A DNA stretch of 64,000 bases from Enterococcus faecalis. GTDB taxonomy: Bacteria; Bacillota; Bacilli; Lactobacillales; Enterococcaceae. Where the stretch lies: NCBI RefSeq assembly GCF_029024925.1, contig NZ_CP118962.1, positions 900,001 to 964,000 on the forward strand. Reading direction: 5' to 3'. Shown here piece by piece: positions 7,514 through 17,128 of the stretch. A model generated the notes under the pieces. That model was not told the DNA's origin. It did no database searches and worked only from the letters and a program-made list of their open reading frames with translations. Both the position numbers and the translations under genes were made by a program. Positions within the stretch are counted from its first letter, which is position 1. The number at the start of each line of letters is the position of its first letter.

Positions 7514-9180
7514 AGTAATTTTTGTTTATATAAATAAACAGCCAAACTTAGTTGTAGCGAACTATCAGGAAATTCTAAAGTTAAGTGAAGAATCTCTTCT
7601 ATTTTTTTTAAGCGGTAAATAATTGTATTACGATGTACATACATATTTGTGGCAGTCAACGAAATATTTTTATTCGATTGAAAGTAGGTGTTGATGGTTT
7701 CTAGTAGGGAACTTTCATGTTTTTGATCTTCTTTTTCTAATGGTTCAATCAATCGTTGATATATTTTTTGTTTGGCTTGTTTGGTCAGGGTTTCGATCAT
7801 TAAACGATAAAAAAAGAGGTCGTCATAATTCAAAATAGTTCGTTGTTGTAATTCTTGACTTGCTTGTGCTAAGTGGAATGTTTCTTGTGCTAATTTATAA
7901 GAATCACACAGATTGGTGATTTTTTTGACAGTTGGCCCAATCGCTAATTTAAATGATAATTTTGGATTCAGTTTCATTAGTTGCTCTAGTAAATTCTTGG
8001 CAAGATGAGTGGTTTGTGCAAGGTAGGTGGCTTCCTCTTGCGCTGGATTTTCTAGTAATAAAATAAAGCCAGTTTGTGTAGGAAAGGCAGTAATTTTTTG
8101 TCGATATCCTTCTAAAATATGATTCAATTGATGGCCAATGCTATTCATTTGAATAGTCGGATTAAACAGTTGTTCCAATTGTTCAATGGCTACAAGCAAG
8201 AGACTAAATGTATCTTTTTCATTTAATTGCAGATAATTACTAAATTCTTGCCAAGCTTGAGGATTGGTATTTTTTTCTTGGATAAGGTCTTGAAACAGCG
8301 CCCCGATCTTTTGCCTCGTTGTTAAATTTTCCGAAGATTCTAATTGAAGTTGTGGTAAAAGGTAGTGAGCACAGACCTCTACAGATAATAAATCAATCGT
8401 CTGTAATTTTTTGGTAGTTTGCCAAATCACTAAGTAAGATAAGCTGAGATTTTTCTTTTTGATGGGTAAAATTCGCAAAGATAACTGATGGTTCGCTAAG
8501 GAAAATTCAACAGTCAATGGTTCTTTATAAAATAATAGGAGCTCATTGTTCTGGGCTTTTAAAGCTGTCTCAAACTGTTTTTTGAGAGTCGCGTTGTTTA
8601 AAATACTGGTGATTCTTGTTGGCGCATCAGGTAAATCAAAATGATTCATAATCTGAAAACGCTCGTCTAAAAGCATTACAGGCGCTTGAATCGCGGCACT
8701 TAATACTTCCAGTAATTGGGTACTTTTTCCGCCAGCTTTGATAATTGTATAAAATTTATTATGCATATGAACAGAATGTTGGCTAATCGTTTCGTCAGGT
8801 TGATTGACTCGGCGATTGACCAATGAAATAATTTGAGAAAAGTTGTAATTATAAGGGATTGAGAGAATTGGTAATCCGACGTCATTCGCTAATTGGATCA
8901 TCTCTTGTGGAACTTCATTGAAATAACGTTGGACTTTAAAGCCTAGAGCAGCGCAGTTCATATTTGCTAGTTCTTGAATAAGACGTTTTTGCAAGCAAGG
9001 CTGATCTTTGAAAATATAGCCGGTAGTTAATAAAATTTCTCCTGGCGTTAACCAGTCAAAAGCATCAGGATTTTCTAAAATATTTGCTTGTAGAATTGGC
9101 GCATCTAAATTGGTCTCGTGCGTCAATAAGGTTAAACCAGGTAGTTCTTCTGCATGGAGTAGATCAGTGACCGTCATCAT
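7510..9180 (-). CDS. PucR-family transcriptional regulator
   Basis: 556 aa. The N-terminal PucR domain (about 1-130) holds the typical LTPGEILLTTGY segment, a variable middle (GGDEF-like fold in this family) follows, and a C-terminal HTH_30 domain closes the protein (SLTATNMYVHRNTIIYRLKK). Start chosen at ATG 9180, 8 nt after AAAGGAGG; an upstream TTG lies too close to that SD. PucR proteins act as activators of purine, amino-acid or amine catabolism in response to small ligands. It is divergent from the binding protein / amidohydrolase operon, so it most likely controls that operon. Confidence 0.88.
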   Translation of the reverse strand: MMTVTDLLHAEELPGLTLLTHETNLDAPILQANILENPDAFDWLTPGEILLTTGYIFKDQPCLQKRLIQELANMNCAALGFKVQRYFNEVPQEMIQLANDVGLPILSIPYNYNFSQIISLVNRRVNQPDETISQHSVHMHNKFYTIIKAGGKSTQLLEVLSAAIQAPVMLLDERFQIMNHFDLPDAPTRITSILNNATLKKQFETALKAQNNELLLFYKEPLTVEFSLANHQLSLRILPIKKKNLSLSYLVIWQTTKKLQTIDLLSVEVCAHYLLPQLQLESSENLTTRQKIGALFQDLIQEKNTNPQAWQEFSNYLQLNEKDTFSLLLVAIEQLEQLFNPTIQMNSIGHQLNHILEGYRQKITAFPTQTGFILLLENPAQEEATYLAQTTHLAKNLLEQLMKLNPKLSFKLAIGPTVKKITNLCDSYKLAQETFHLAQASQELQQRTILNYDDLFFYRLMIETLTKQAKQKIYQRLIEPLEKEDQKHESSLLETINTYFQSNKNISLTATNMYVHRNTIIYRLKKIEEILHLTLEFPDSSLQLSLAVYLYKQKLL

Positions 9181-9560
9181 TAGCAAGGCCTCCTTTTGTA
9201 TGAATTATCTAAAAATTAAGTGTATTTATTGTAAGATGTTACAAAACTATTTTAGGGAAAATAAGGTATCCTTATACTAATAGAAAAAAGTTCCAAGTCA
9301 TTACGTGATTGGTAGTCACAAATGACCAAATAAGAACAATCAGCGCTTACAACCTATAGAAACGCATCGTTTAAAGATATAGCAATAGTATACTTAATTT
9401 TTAATGCTTTTACTATTGTTTCAGCTACTTTAAATTTCTCAAGTATTTCTATAATCTGTAAGTTTTTTGAGACTCTTATCAGATATGCTTCTTTTTCTAT
9501 ATTTTATCAGAAAATTCTGGTAACTTTGAAGGTTATAGTTTGTAAAATGGAGGGATCGGT
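9181..9560. other. Divergent control region, pucR-like / binding protein
   Basis: 380 bases of A/T-rich DNA between two divergent genes. It should hold both promoters and the regulator's sites. Short inverted stretches occur (for example ATTGGTAGTC / GACCAAAT near 9310-9330) but none is long enough to name as an operator. No RNA element or ORF was recognised. Confidence 0.4.
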
Positions 9561-11222
9561 ATGAAGAAATTAAAAATGTTAGGATGCGTCGGTTTGCTTT
9601 TAGCTTTAACGGCTTGTCAGGCGGGAACGGGAAACTCGGCTGATAGTAACAAAGCAGCGGAACAAAAAATTGCAATTAGTTCTGAAGCGGCTATTTCGAC
9701 AATGGAACCACACACAGCGGGGGATACGACCTCGACTTTAGTCATAAATCAAGTTTATGAAGGACTCTATGTTTTAGGTAAAGAAGATGAATTAGAGTTG
9801 GGGGTCGCTGCCGAAGAACCAGCGATTTCTGAAGATGAAACCGTTTATACATTTAAGATTAGAGAAGATGCCAAATGGTCGAATGATGATCCAGTAACAG
9901 CAAACGACTTTGTTTATGCATGGCAACAAGTTGCTTCCCCTAAATCAGGATCGATTCATCAAGCTTTATTTTTTGATGTCATTAAAAATGCTAAGGAAAT
10001 TGCTTTAGAAGGCGCAGATGTGAATACTCTTGGGGTTAAGGCGCTAGATGATAAAACGTTAGAAATAACTTTAGAACGGCCCACCCCTTATTTGAAATCT
10101 TTGCTTTCGTTTCCTGTTTTGTTTCCGCAAAATGAAAAATATATCAAAGAACAAGGGGATAAATATGCCACTGATGCAGAACATTTGATTTATAATGGTC
10201 CTTTTAAATTGAAAGAATGGGATAATGCCTCTTCCGATGACTGGACCTACGAAAAAAATGATACGTATTGGGATGCTGAAAAAGTTAAATTAACAGAAGC
10301 GAAAGTTTCAGTAATTAAGAGCCCAACGACAGCGGTGAATTTGTTTGACTCGAATGAATTGGATGTAGTGAATAAGCTAAGTGGTGAATTTATTCCTGGT
10401 TATGTTGATAATCCAGACTTTCTTTCAATTCCTCAATTCGTCACATACTTTTTAAAAATGAACAGCGTTCGTGATGGAAAAGAAAATCCGGCTTTAGCGA
10501 ACAACAATATTCGTAAAGCGTTGGCACAAGCTTTTGATAAAGAAAGTTTTGTAAAAGAAGTCTTGCAAGATCAATCAACGGCTACAGATCAAGTAATTCC
10601 TCCGGGACAAACGATTGCGCCAGATGGAACAGATTTCACAAAACTAGCTGCTAAGAAAAATAACTACTTAACCTACGATACAGCGAAAGCAAAAGAATTC
10701 TGGGAAAAAGGGAAAAAAGAAATTGGGCTGGATAAAATCAAATTAGAATTTTTAACAGATGATACAGACAGCGCCAAAAAAGCTGCTGAGTTTTTCCAAT
10801 TTCAATTGGAAGAAAATCTAGATGGATTAGAAGTGAATGTTACTCAAGTTCCTTTTACTATTCGTGTTGATCGTGATCAAACGAGAGACTATGATTTAGA
10901 ATTATCTGGTTGGGGAACCGATTATCGTGATCCATTAACAGTTATGCGCATCTTTACTTCGGATAGTACCTTGGGCGGCGTAACGTTCAAGAGTGATACG
11001 TATGATCAATTAATTCAAGAAACTAGAACAACACATGCGGCTGATCAAGAGGCTCGTTTAAATGACTTTGCTCAAGCACAAGATATTTTGGTGAATCAGG
11101 AAACGGTTTTAGCACCAATCTACAATCGAAGCATTTCTGTATTAGCTAATCAAAAAATCAAGGATATGTATTGGCATTCATTTGGACCTACGTACAGTTT
11201 AAAATGGGCTTATGTTAACTAA
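9561..11222 (+). CDS. OppA-family peptide/solute-binding lipoprotein (orphan)
   Basis: 553 aa extracellular binding protein. Lipoprotein signal peptide MKKLKMLGCVGLLLALTAC with lipobox Cys19. It has the SBP_bac_5 fold signatures: TYEKNDTYWDA, a central NIRKALAQAFDK, and DYDLELSGWGTDYRDPLT near the C-terminus. The family delivers oligopeptides or other solutes to Opp/Dpp permeases. No permease or ATPase gene accompanies it here, so it must use a transporter encoded elsewhere. It is followed after 27 nt by two amidohydrolases in one operon, so the captured solute is probably their substrate or precursor. Confidence 0.9.
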   Translation: MKKLKMLGCVGLLLALTACQAGTGNSADSNKAAEQKIAISSEAAISTMEPHTAGDTTSTLVINQVYEGLYVLGKEDELELGVAAEEPAISEDETVYTFKIREDAKWSNDDPVTANDFVYAWQQVASPKSGSIHQALFFDVIKNAKEIALEGADVNTLGVKALDDKTLEITLERPTPYLKSLLSFPVLFPQNEKYIKEQGDKYATDAEHLIYNGPFKLKEWDNASSDDWTYEKNDTYWDAEKVKLTEAKVSVIKSPTTAVNLFDSNELDVVNKLSGEFIPGYVDNPDFLSIPQFVTYFLKMNSVRDGKENPALANNNIRKALAQAFDKESFVKEVLQDQSTATDQVIPPGQTIAPDGTDFTKLAAKKNNYLTYDTAKAKEFWEKGKKEIGLDKIKLEFLTDDTDSAKKAAEFFQFQLEENLDGLEVNVTQVPFTIRVDRDQTRDYDLELSGWGTDYRDPLTVMRIFTSDSTLGGVTFKSDTYDQLIQETRTTHAADQEARLNDFAQAQDILVNQETVLAPIYNRSISVLANQKIKDMYWHSFGPTYSLKWAYVN

Positions 11223-11249
11223 TTGAATGAAGGTAGGAAGGGGTTTGTC

Positions 11250-12473
11250 ATGCTTTTAAAAAACTGTAAATTAGAAACAGGATTTTCTACTGTGAATCAG
11301 CGAATTGTTGCGACAGAAACAGCTAGCTATGATATTCGAATTGAAAACGAGGTCTGTACTGCGGTCGCACCGCAGTTAAGGCCTTTAGAGAACGAAACAG
11401 TTATCGATGTGAATCAGCAACTCGTTTTACCTGCTCTAAGAGAAATGCATATTCATATTGATAAAACGTATTTTGGGGGACCTTGTAAGGCCTGTCGTCC
11501 ACTAACGAAAGGAATTTTAACACGTATTGAAGAAGAAACTTGGCTGTTACCTGAACAATTACCAACTAGTTTAGAACGTGCTTGCCAAGTTATTGAGCAG
11601 TATATTCAACAAGGCCATTATCATATTCGCAGTCATTGTAATGTAGATCCATCTATTGGAACGAAACATATTGAAATCACTAAAGAAGCATTTAGTCGAT
11701 ATGAACAATACATTACTCATGAAATTGTGGCTTTTCCTCAACACGGATTACTCCGCTCACAAGTCGAACCTTTGATGCGCGAAGCCTTACGCATGGGGGC
11801 AACTCATGTTGGCGGCGTTGATCCAGCCCTTGTGGATCGTCATGTGAATCATTCAATCGCAAAAATATTTGAATTAGCTACCACATTTAATAAAAAAATT
11901 GATGTTCATTTACACGCCCGTGATACTTTGGGACTTTATGAATTTAATAAATTTGTTGATTATACAGAACAAGCAAAGATGTTTGGCAAAGTTACTTTAA
12001 GTCATGCTTTAGCCTTAGGGAGCTTAGAAGAAGCAGCAATTAGAGACATTGCGCAAAAATTTAGCGAAACAGGTATTGATTTGACTTCGACTGTACCAAT
12101 TGGAATGCCCACCATGCCGATTCCAACCTTGGTTGAACAAGGTGTTAAGATCTCCGTGGCTCATGACAGTTTGACGGATCATTGGTCGCCTTTTGGCAGT
12201 GGCAATACAATAGAAAAATTAAATACAGCCGCTCAAAGATTTAAAATTAGCGATGAGTATCGCTTGAATCGTTTATGGGGCTTAGCGAGTAATTTTGTAA
12301 CGCCTCTTGATCCTAACGGGCAGCGAGTTTGGCCTAATGTCGGCGATTCTGCAGATTTCCTACTATTTAATGCTGAGAGCACTGCTCACGTGATTGCACG
12401 CCAACAGCCAATCCAACAACTGATACTAAAAGGACAACTGGTTGAAGCCGTTCAAAAGGGGGAAAAAGAATGA
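11250..12473 (+). CDS. Amidohydrolase, cytosine-deaminase-like (paralogue 1)
   Basis: 407 aa cytosolic metal-dependent hydrolase. Metal site HIH is at 67-69 (MHIHIDKTY), with further ligand candidates in DVHLHARDT, TLSHALALG and SVAHDSLTDHW. This is the amidohydrolase fold near cytosine deaminase and related deaminases. The start is the ATG after AGGAAGGGG; the longer frame begins with a TTG upstream of that SD. Its stop overlaps the next gene (ATGA). The reaction would be deamination or hydrolysis of a cyclic or linear amide/amidine; substrate not deducible. Confidence 0.85.
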   Translation: MLLKNCKLETGFSTVNQRIVATETASYDIRIENEVCTAVAPQLRPLENETVIDVNQQLVLPALREMHIHIDKTYFGGPCKACRPLTKGILTRIEEETWLLPEQLPTSLERACQVIEQYIQQGHYHIRSHCNVDPSIGTKHIEITKEAFSRYEQYITHEIVAFPQHGLLRSQVEPLMREALRMGATHVGGVDPALVDRHVNHSIAKIFELATTFNKKIDVHLHARDTLGLYEFNKFVDYTEQAKMFGKVTLSHALALGSLEEAAIRDIAQKFSETGIDLTSTVPIGMPTMPIPTLVEQGVKISVAHDSLTDHWSPFGSGNTIEKLNTAAQRFKISDEYRLNRLWGLASNFVTPLDPNGQRVWPNVGDSADFLLFNAESTAHVIARQQPIQQLILKGQLVEAVQKGEKE

Positions 12474-13687
12474 CAGCATCCATTGTTTATTTGAATAATG
12501 TTCGTTTAGAAACTGGTTTTGCTAAAGACCACCACGAATTAACGTATACTAAAACCGCACGCTATACTTTAGCGATTCAAGAAGGCAAAATCCAAGCGAT
12601 TATTCCGCAAAATCAAGTCACTGAAAAGCAACAAGGCACTGATTTAAACGGACAACTGGCTATTCCCGCTTTTCAAGAGAGTCATAATCACTTAGATAAA
12701 ACCTACCTTTCATTAGGCTGGCGTGCTAGCCAACCTGTTAAAAATTTAAAAGAGCGTTTAGCAGACGAAGCCAGTGAACTTAAATTGTTAGCTCCGTCAA
12801 CAGAACAACGAGCGACGGCCATGATTGAAAAATTGATTGGTTATGGAGCCTCTTATATTCGGACACATGTCAACATTGATCCTTATGTAGAACTAGAAAA
12901 CTTCTGGGGCGTCAAAAGAGCCTTAGAAAAATATGCGCATGTGATTGATTATGATATTGTTGTCTTTCCACAGCATGGATTATTAAAAAATCCCCACACG
13001 GTTTTACTCATGAGAGAAGCCCTAAAAAATGGTGGAACAATGGTTGGCGGTTTAGATCCTGCAGGCATTGATTATGCAATTGAAGAATCTTTAGAAACTA
13101 TTTTCGATCTGGCAGAAGAATTTCAAGTAGGAATCGATATCCACTTGCATGATACGAGGGAAGTTGGCGTTTATACAATTGATAAATTTTTAGACATTTT
13201 AGAAGAACGAAAATTTACTCAGCGAACCGCTATCAGTCACGCCTTTGCGCTGCTAGATGTACGACCAGCAGAAAAAGAAAAACTATACCAACGCTTGGCA
13301 ACGCATCAAACGGCGATTATGTCTACAATTCCCTATGATCCTCGTTATTTATTGCCACCAATTGATGTGTTACGCCAAGCTGGTGTATCGGTTCATTTAG
13401 GTAGTGATGGCTTTTTTGACTCTTGGAGTTCTAATGTTTCAGGTGATTTATTTGAAAAATTACGTAATTTTTGTGAAATGACAGGAAAGATTACAGAAGA
13501 GCAACTTACTCAAGCTTACGTCCATGGCTGTGGCAAAGAAGCACCTTTTTCATTTGAAGAAGAACGTCTTTGGTTTACAGAAGGCGACGAAGCAAACTTT
13601 ATCTTTACAGAAGCAGCTTCTACAGCAGAAGTGATTGCTAGAAAACCGCAGAAACGCCAGATTATGTTGAAAGGACAATGGGTTTAA
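12470..13687 (+). CDS. Amidohydrolase, cytosine-deaminase-like (paralogue 2)
   Basis: 405 aa, clearly homologous to the preceding gene along its length and overlapping it by 4 nt. The metal site reads HNHLDKTY, then IDIHLHDTREVGVY, TAISHAFALLD and SVHLGSDGFFDSW. The conserved HxH, H and D set suggests an active enzyme. Two paralogues in tandem may act on related substrates or form a heteromer (inference). No permease follows; the operon ends here. Confidence 0.85.
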   Translation: MTASIVYLNNVRLETGFAKDHHELTYTKTARYTLAIQEGKIQAIIPQNQVTEKQQGTDLNGQLAIPAFQESHNHLDKTYLSLGWRASQPVKNLKERLADEASELKLLAPSTEQRATAMIEKLIGYGASYIRTHVNIDPYVELENFWGVKRALEKYAHVIDYDIVVFPQHGLLKNPHTVLLMREALKNGGTMVGGLDPAGIDYAIEESLETIFDLAEEFQVGIDIHLHDTREVGVYTIDKFLDILEERKFTQRTAISHAFALLDVRPAEKEKLYQRLATHQTAIMSTIPYDPRYLLPPIDVLRQAGVSVHLGSDGFFDSWSSNVSGDLFEKLRNFCEMTGKITEEQLTQAYVHGCGKEAPFSFEEERLWFTEGDEANFIFTEAASTAEVIARKPQKRQIMLKGQWV

Positions 13688-13740
13688 CTTGCTTTAAAAT
13701 TAGGTAGAAATAGAATGCTAAAAAGCCAAACAGAGGAAAC

Positions 13741-13840
13741 GGGGTTCAGCTCTGAGCAACGCACAGTGTTAGTCCTGCGGTTACTCGTCACAGTTTAATG
13801 CGTATAAAGTGCTTCTGCTCACAACGTGGATCAGCTTTTC
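13741..13840. other. Structured, unexplained spacer element
   Basis: Roughly 100 bases of higher GC than the surroundings with nested complementary segments: AGCT, TGAGCA and GCAC on the left match GTGC, TGCTCA and AGCT on the right. It lacks a T tract and any ORF. It resembles neither a T-box nor another riboswitch I know. It could be a member of a palindromic repeat family in this species, or a small RNA. Confidence 0.4.
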
Positions 13841-13921
13841 AAGTTTGTTTGACTCACTTTAACATAGCACTTTTGCGTATCTTCCTTTATAATAAGACAA
13901 AATGAAGGAGATGAACCAAGC

Positions 13922-14401
13922 ATGACTGAACAAACGAGAGAAAACAAAAAAGCAGCCTACGAATTGTGCTTACAACAATTGAGCGGTTTGTTAGAAATAG
14001 AAACGGATGCTATTGCAAATTTAGCAAACTCGTCCGCGTTAATTGCACAAACATTACCAGATACCGTTTTTGCTGGGTATTATTTATATAAAGATGAAGA
14101 ATTAGTTTTGGGGCCTTTTCAAGGGAAAGTCTCTTGTACCAGAATTAAAATGGGCAAAGGTGTCTGTGGTGAGTCCGCGGAAAAACAAGCTACATTGATT
14201 GTTGATAACGTGAAGACACACGCCAATTATATTTCTTGTGACTCAGCTGCGATGTCTGAAATCGTTGTACCGATGGTAAAAAATCATCAATTGGTCGGTG
14301 TTTTAGATATTGATAGTGGTGTAACAAATAGCTATGATGCGGTTGACCAACTGTATTTGGAAAAATTTGTTACCTTGTTACTAGAAAAATCAGATTTTTA
14401 A
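13922..14401 (+). CDS. GAF-domain free methionine-(R)-sulfoxide reductase (fRMsr)
   Basis: 159 aa single GAF domain. The three conserved cysteines of fRMsr enzymes are visible: [16 protein letters not shown] (two) and [10 protein letters not shown] (one). The family reduces free Met-R-sulfoxide using thioredoxin. Start ATG after AAGGAGATGAACCAAGC. It stands alone; a PhnB-like gene follows after about 75 nt on the same strand. Role: protection against oxidised methionine in the cytosol. Confidence 0.88.
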   Translation: MTEQTRENKKAAYELCLQQLSGLLEIETDAIANLANSSALIAQTLPDTVFAGYYLYKDEELVLGPFQGKVSCTRIKMGKGVCGESAEKQATLIVDNVKTHANYISCDSAAMSEIVVPMVKNHQLVGVLDIDSGVTNSYDAVDQLYLEKFVTLLLEKSDF

Positions 14402-14476
14402 GCAGACTATTTTTGCTTTCTGACAAATCATGAGAAAATAAAGTATAAAATTTGATCATGAAAGAAGGTGAGTCAT

Positions 14477-14899
14477 TTGTTAGAGCTGTATATAAATTTT
14501 AAAGGTGAAGCAAAAGAAGCAATTACGTTCTATGAAGATGTTTTTGATACAAAATGTCAAAATTTAATGACTTTTGGCGAAGCACCTGAAGATCCTGAGC
14601 ATCCTATAAACGACGAGATAAAGGATTTAGTGATGAACGCAAGTATCATTATTGAAGGAACCTATGTAATGATTTCAGATGTTCCTGATATGTTTGGTTT
14701 TGAAGTTACGGAAGGAAATAACCTTTCGCTCGTGGTTAGCACAGATGATGATGAAAAAATTGATCGCTTATTTAAACGATTATCTGAAGGTGGCACTGTT
14801 ACAATGCCATTATCTGAAACTTTTTGGTCCAAAAAGTATGGTTCCCTAAAAGATCAGTTTGGCATCCATTGGATGTTTAATTATTATGAAGAAAATTAA
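14477..14899 (+). CDS. PhnB/glyoxalase-fold protein (VOC superfamily)
   Basis: 140 aa. The start LELYINFKGEAKEAITFYEDVF and the end FWSKKYGSLKDQFGIHWMFN match the PhnB-like (3-demethylubiquinone methyltransferase-like) VOC family. The GTG at 14468 lies inside the SD (AGAAGGTGAG), so the TTG at 14477 with 4-nt spacing is preferred. Enzymatic function of this family in Firmicutes is undefined. A shared terminator separates it from the convergent acetyltransferase. Confidence 0.75.
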   Translation: MLELYINFKGEAKEAITFYEDVFDTKCQNLMTFGEAPEDPEHPINDEIKDLVMNASIIIEGTYVMISDVPDMFGFEVTEGNNLSLVVSTDDDEKIDRLFKRLSEGGTVTMPLSETFWSKKYGSLKDQFGIHWMFNYYEEN

Positions 14900-14901
14900 A
14901 A

Positions 14902-14948
14902 TAAAAATCCCCAATCCGTTATTTTCATTGGATTGGGGATTTTTTATT
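14902..14948. terminator. Bidirectional terminator
   Basis: The long stem AAAATCCCCAATCC / GGATTGGGGATTTT with a T run on the right and A run on the left lies between convergent genes ending at 14899 and 14944. Confidence 0.9.
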
Positions 14949-15582
14949 CATGAAAGAATTGCTTCTTAGCGATTTGATACTGCCGTTGCTTTTCTGTCCA
15001 AAATTGCTGATCGTTTTCATCAATTTTGCGAATGACTTTTGCTGGATTACCTCCAACAATCGTGTTGGCAGGAACGTCTTTTGTAACCACAGCACCAGCA
15101 GCGACAATAGCATTTTTTCCAATTGTAACGCCAGGTAAAATGGTGGCACTTCCGCCAATCCACACGTTATCTTCAACAATAATTGGCGTCCCGAATTCTA
15201 ATTCTGCAGTTCGAATCGTTGGATCAATTGGATGGCCGGCAGTATAAAAACTAGCACGAGGGCCAACCATGACATTATCACCGAAGATGATTTTGTTTAC
15301 ATCTAAAAAAATGCAATCCATATTTGCATAAAAATTTTCTCCTACCTCAATATGGCGACCGTAATCTACATGGAGGGGTGGGGTGATATATAACTCATTG
15401 CCAGTTTTTCCTAATAATTCTTTTTCTAGGGCCACAATTTCTTTCACATTATCGATAGGAAGTTGATTGATTTTTTGAGCTAACACCTTGCCTTTTGTTG
15501 ATTTGTTTTCGGGTAAAATGGTGGGGGCGTAATATAATTCACCTTTTAACATTTGCATATAATCAAAGTCATTTTGTTTCAT
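14944..15582 (-). CDS. Hexapeptide-repeat O-acetyltransferase (maltose/galactoside type)
   Basis: 212 aa. The N-terminal Mac domain ([10 protein letters not shown]) is followed by left-handed beta-helix hexapeptide repeats ([46 protein letters not shown]) and the catalytic His in YTAGHPID. The family acetylates sugars such as maltose or galactosides using acetyl-CoA. It is slightly longer than typical (about 185-205 aa). It lies near the gal genes but is not in their operon. Confidence 0.88.
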   Translation of the reverse strand: MKQNDFDYMQMLKGELYYAPTILPENKSTKGKVLAQKINQLPIDNVKEIVALEKELLGKTGNELYITPPLHVDYGRHIEVGENFYANMDCIFLDVNKIIFGDNVMVGPRASFYTAGHPIDPTIRTAELEFGTPIIVEDNVWIGGSATILPGVTIGKNAIVAAGAVVTKDVPANTIVGGNPAKVIRKIDENDQQFWTEKQRQYQIAKKQFFHE

Positions 15583-15649
15583 GTAAGCGCTCCTTTAGGC
15601 TTTTTCTCTATTGTATCAAATCAATACAATAAGTCGAGGAATATGTAAA

Positions 15650-15698
15650 ATAAAAAAGGACAGATAGCAAAATAGCCTTGCTTATCTATCCTTTACCT
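15650..15698 (-). terminator. Terminator after the 50-aa gene
   Basis: On the minus strand, AAAGGATAGATAAGC pairs imperfectly with GCTATCTGTCCTTT and is followed by a T-rich run. Confidence 0.7.
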
Positions 15699-15702
15699 AA
15701 GG

Positions 15703-15855
15703 TTATCCAATTTTTTTAACTCTCCCGCCAATTTTATCTGCTAATTTTTGTGCTTCTTTTTCAGAGTGGTAAACTAAACAACCTGATTTATCTCGCGTAC
15801 GTTTGCCATCTGCAGTTAAATAGCCATGAAAAAATTTGATTGCATACATAGACAT
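15703..15855 (-). CDS. Small basic hypothetical protein
   Basis: 50 aa, starting MSMYAIKFFHGYLTADGK with a lysine-rich C-terminus. The start was placed at ATG 15855, 5 nt after AAAGG; ATG 15849 is also possible, and the longer frame beginning at 15906 has no SD. No family recognised. The YHSEKEAQKLADKIGG segment looks like a helix of the kind seen in small DUF proteins. Own terminator downstream. Confidence 0.6.
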   Translation of the reverse strand: MSMYAIKFFHGYLTADGKRTRDKSGCLVYHSEKEAQKLADKIGGRVKKIG

Positions 15856-15915
15856 CACCGCCTTTCTAATTGAAAATAGTGTAAATGGAGCGATTAAAAA
15901 TGTCAAATAATAGAA

Positions 15916-15971
15916 GTGCTCTTAACCATTCTTATCTTTTTTAGTTCGAAGATAAGCTTGGTTAAGAGCAC
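15916..15971. terminator. Long hairpin after galM
   Basis: The arms GTGCTCTTAACCA and GGTTAAGAGCAC, plus inner CTTATCTT/AAGATAAG, form a roughly 20-bp interrupted stem. It follows the galM stop (minus strand). It lacks a long T tract on that side, so it may be a terminator, a 3' stabiliser or both. Confidence 0.6.
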
Positions 15972-15979
15972 CATTTCAC

Positions 15980-17017
15980 TTAATAAATTAGTTTGAAACG
16001 GGTCGTTGAGTGAAATTCCTGTTCAGGTGAGAGGGTGATAGAACCGAACAACGGAAATCTTTCAGCACCAGGACAGACTTGGGTTTCAAATGTGAGCGCT
16101 CCGTGATTGACTAATTTTTGCCCTTGAATATCGGGACCGTTATCAGCAAAATTTGCTGAAAAAATAACAACTGAAGGTTGATCAGTGAACATCTCTAAGG
16201 TGATATCTTTAGTAGGACTTTTTAAGATAACATCTGGGTTAATTAAATCATGATTGGTTAAGATGAAAGGGTGATCGAAGCCGTTCATCTTTTGAATTTG
16301 TTCATCGGTACTTGAAAAAACCTCAGCTAATTTTTTAGGTTTTTGTAAATCAAAAGCTGTCTGGTCGACGGAAGCTAATTCTCCAAGCGGTAAAACTCTT
16401 TCATCAAGCGGGACAAACTTTTGGGCATTTATTTGTAACTCATGCGCATCAATGGGAATTGCAGGATTTCCAGTTAAATTAAAGTAGACATGATTGGTTG
16501 GATTAAAAAGTGTTTGTTCATCTGTAGTTGCCTGATACTCAATTTGCCATTCATTTTCTTCAGTCAATGTATACGTGACTGAAACAGTGAGATTTCCAGG
16601 AAAACCATTTTCACCAGCAGGACTCTCTAGCCAAAATTTCACAGAAGGATTCACTTGTGCCTCTTGGATTTCGCTGTGCCATTTTTTACTTTCAAACCCA
16701 GGTGTGCCGCCGTGAAGTGTTGTTTGAGTAGGAGTATTAATCATCGTTTGATACGTTTTACCCGCTAGTTTAAAGGAGCCATCGGCAATTCGACCAGCTG
16801 TTCGACCAATTGTTGCACCAAAATATAAGTCTTTAGACAAATATTCATCTGCTGAGGGAAAGCCTAGCACGAGTGATCGGGATTCATTTTTTGTAAGAGG
16901 AACGTCGAGCGCAACAATTCGCGCACCAAAATCTGTTGCTTTTAAAGTCACACCATTTTTATTCGTCAGTGTGTAAAGAAGCATTCCTTGTCCAAATGAT
17001 TCAGTTGAAATAGTCAA
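15980..17017 (-). CDS. galM: Aldose 1-epimerase (galactose mutarotase)
   Basis: 345 aa. It interconverts alpha and beta aldoses, feeding alpha-galactose to GalK. Family motifs: FGATIGRTAGRIADG, TTLHGGTPGFESK and PTNHVYFNL (catalytic His region). The start is best placed at a TTG (17017), 9 nt after GGAAGG; other in-frame TTGs overlap the SD. It is divergent from galKETR, and the shared control region holds repeated AGTAAATATT motifs, one set directly before the galM SD. Confidence 0.92.
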   Translation of the reverse strand: MTISTESFGQGMLLYTLTNKNGVTLKATDFGARIVALDVPLTKNESRSLVLGFPSADEYLSKDLYFGATIGRTAGRIADGSFKLAGKTYQTMINTPTQTTLHGGTPGFESKKWHSEIQEAQVNPSVKFWLESPAGENGFPGNLTVSVTYTLTEENEWQIEYQATTDEQTLFNPTNHVYFNLTGNPAIPIDAHELQINAQKFVPLDERVLPLGELASVDQTAFDLQKPKKLAEVFSSTDEQIQKMNGFDHPFILTNHDLINPDVILKSPTKDITLEMFTDQPSVVIFSANFADNGPDIQGQKLVNHGALTFETQVCPGAERFPLFGSITLSPEQEFHSTTRFKLIY

Positions 17018-17128
17018 AATAATCAATCCTTCCTTCAAGTAAATATTTAGTAAATTTAATTTTGTTTTTTAGATTATTTAAATAGTCGAAAAGAAACGCT
17101 AAGAAAATAGATCTTTATTTAATTGTAT

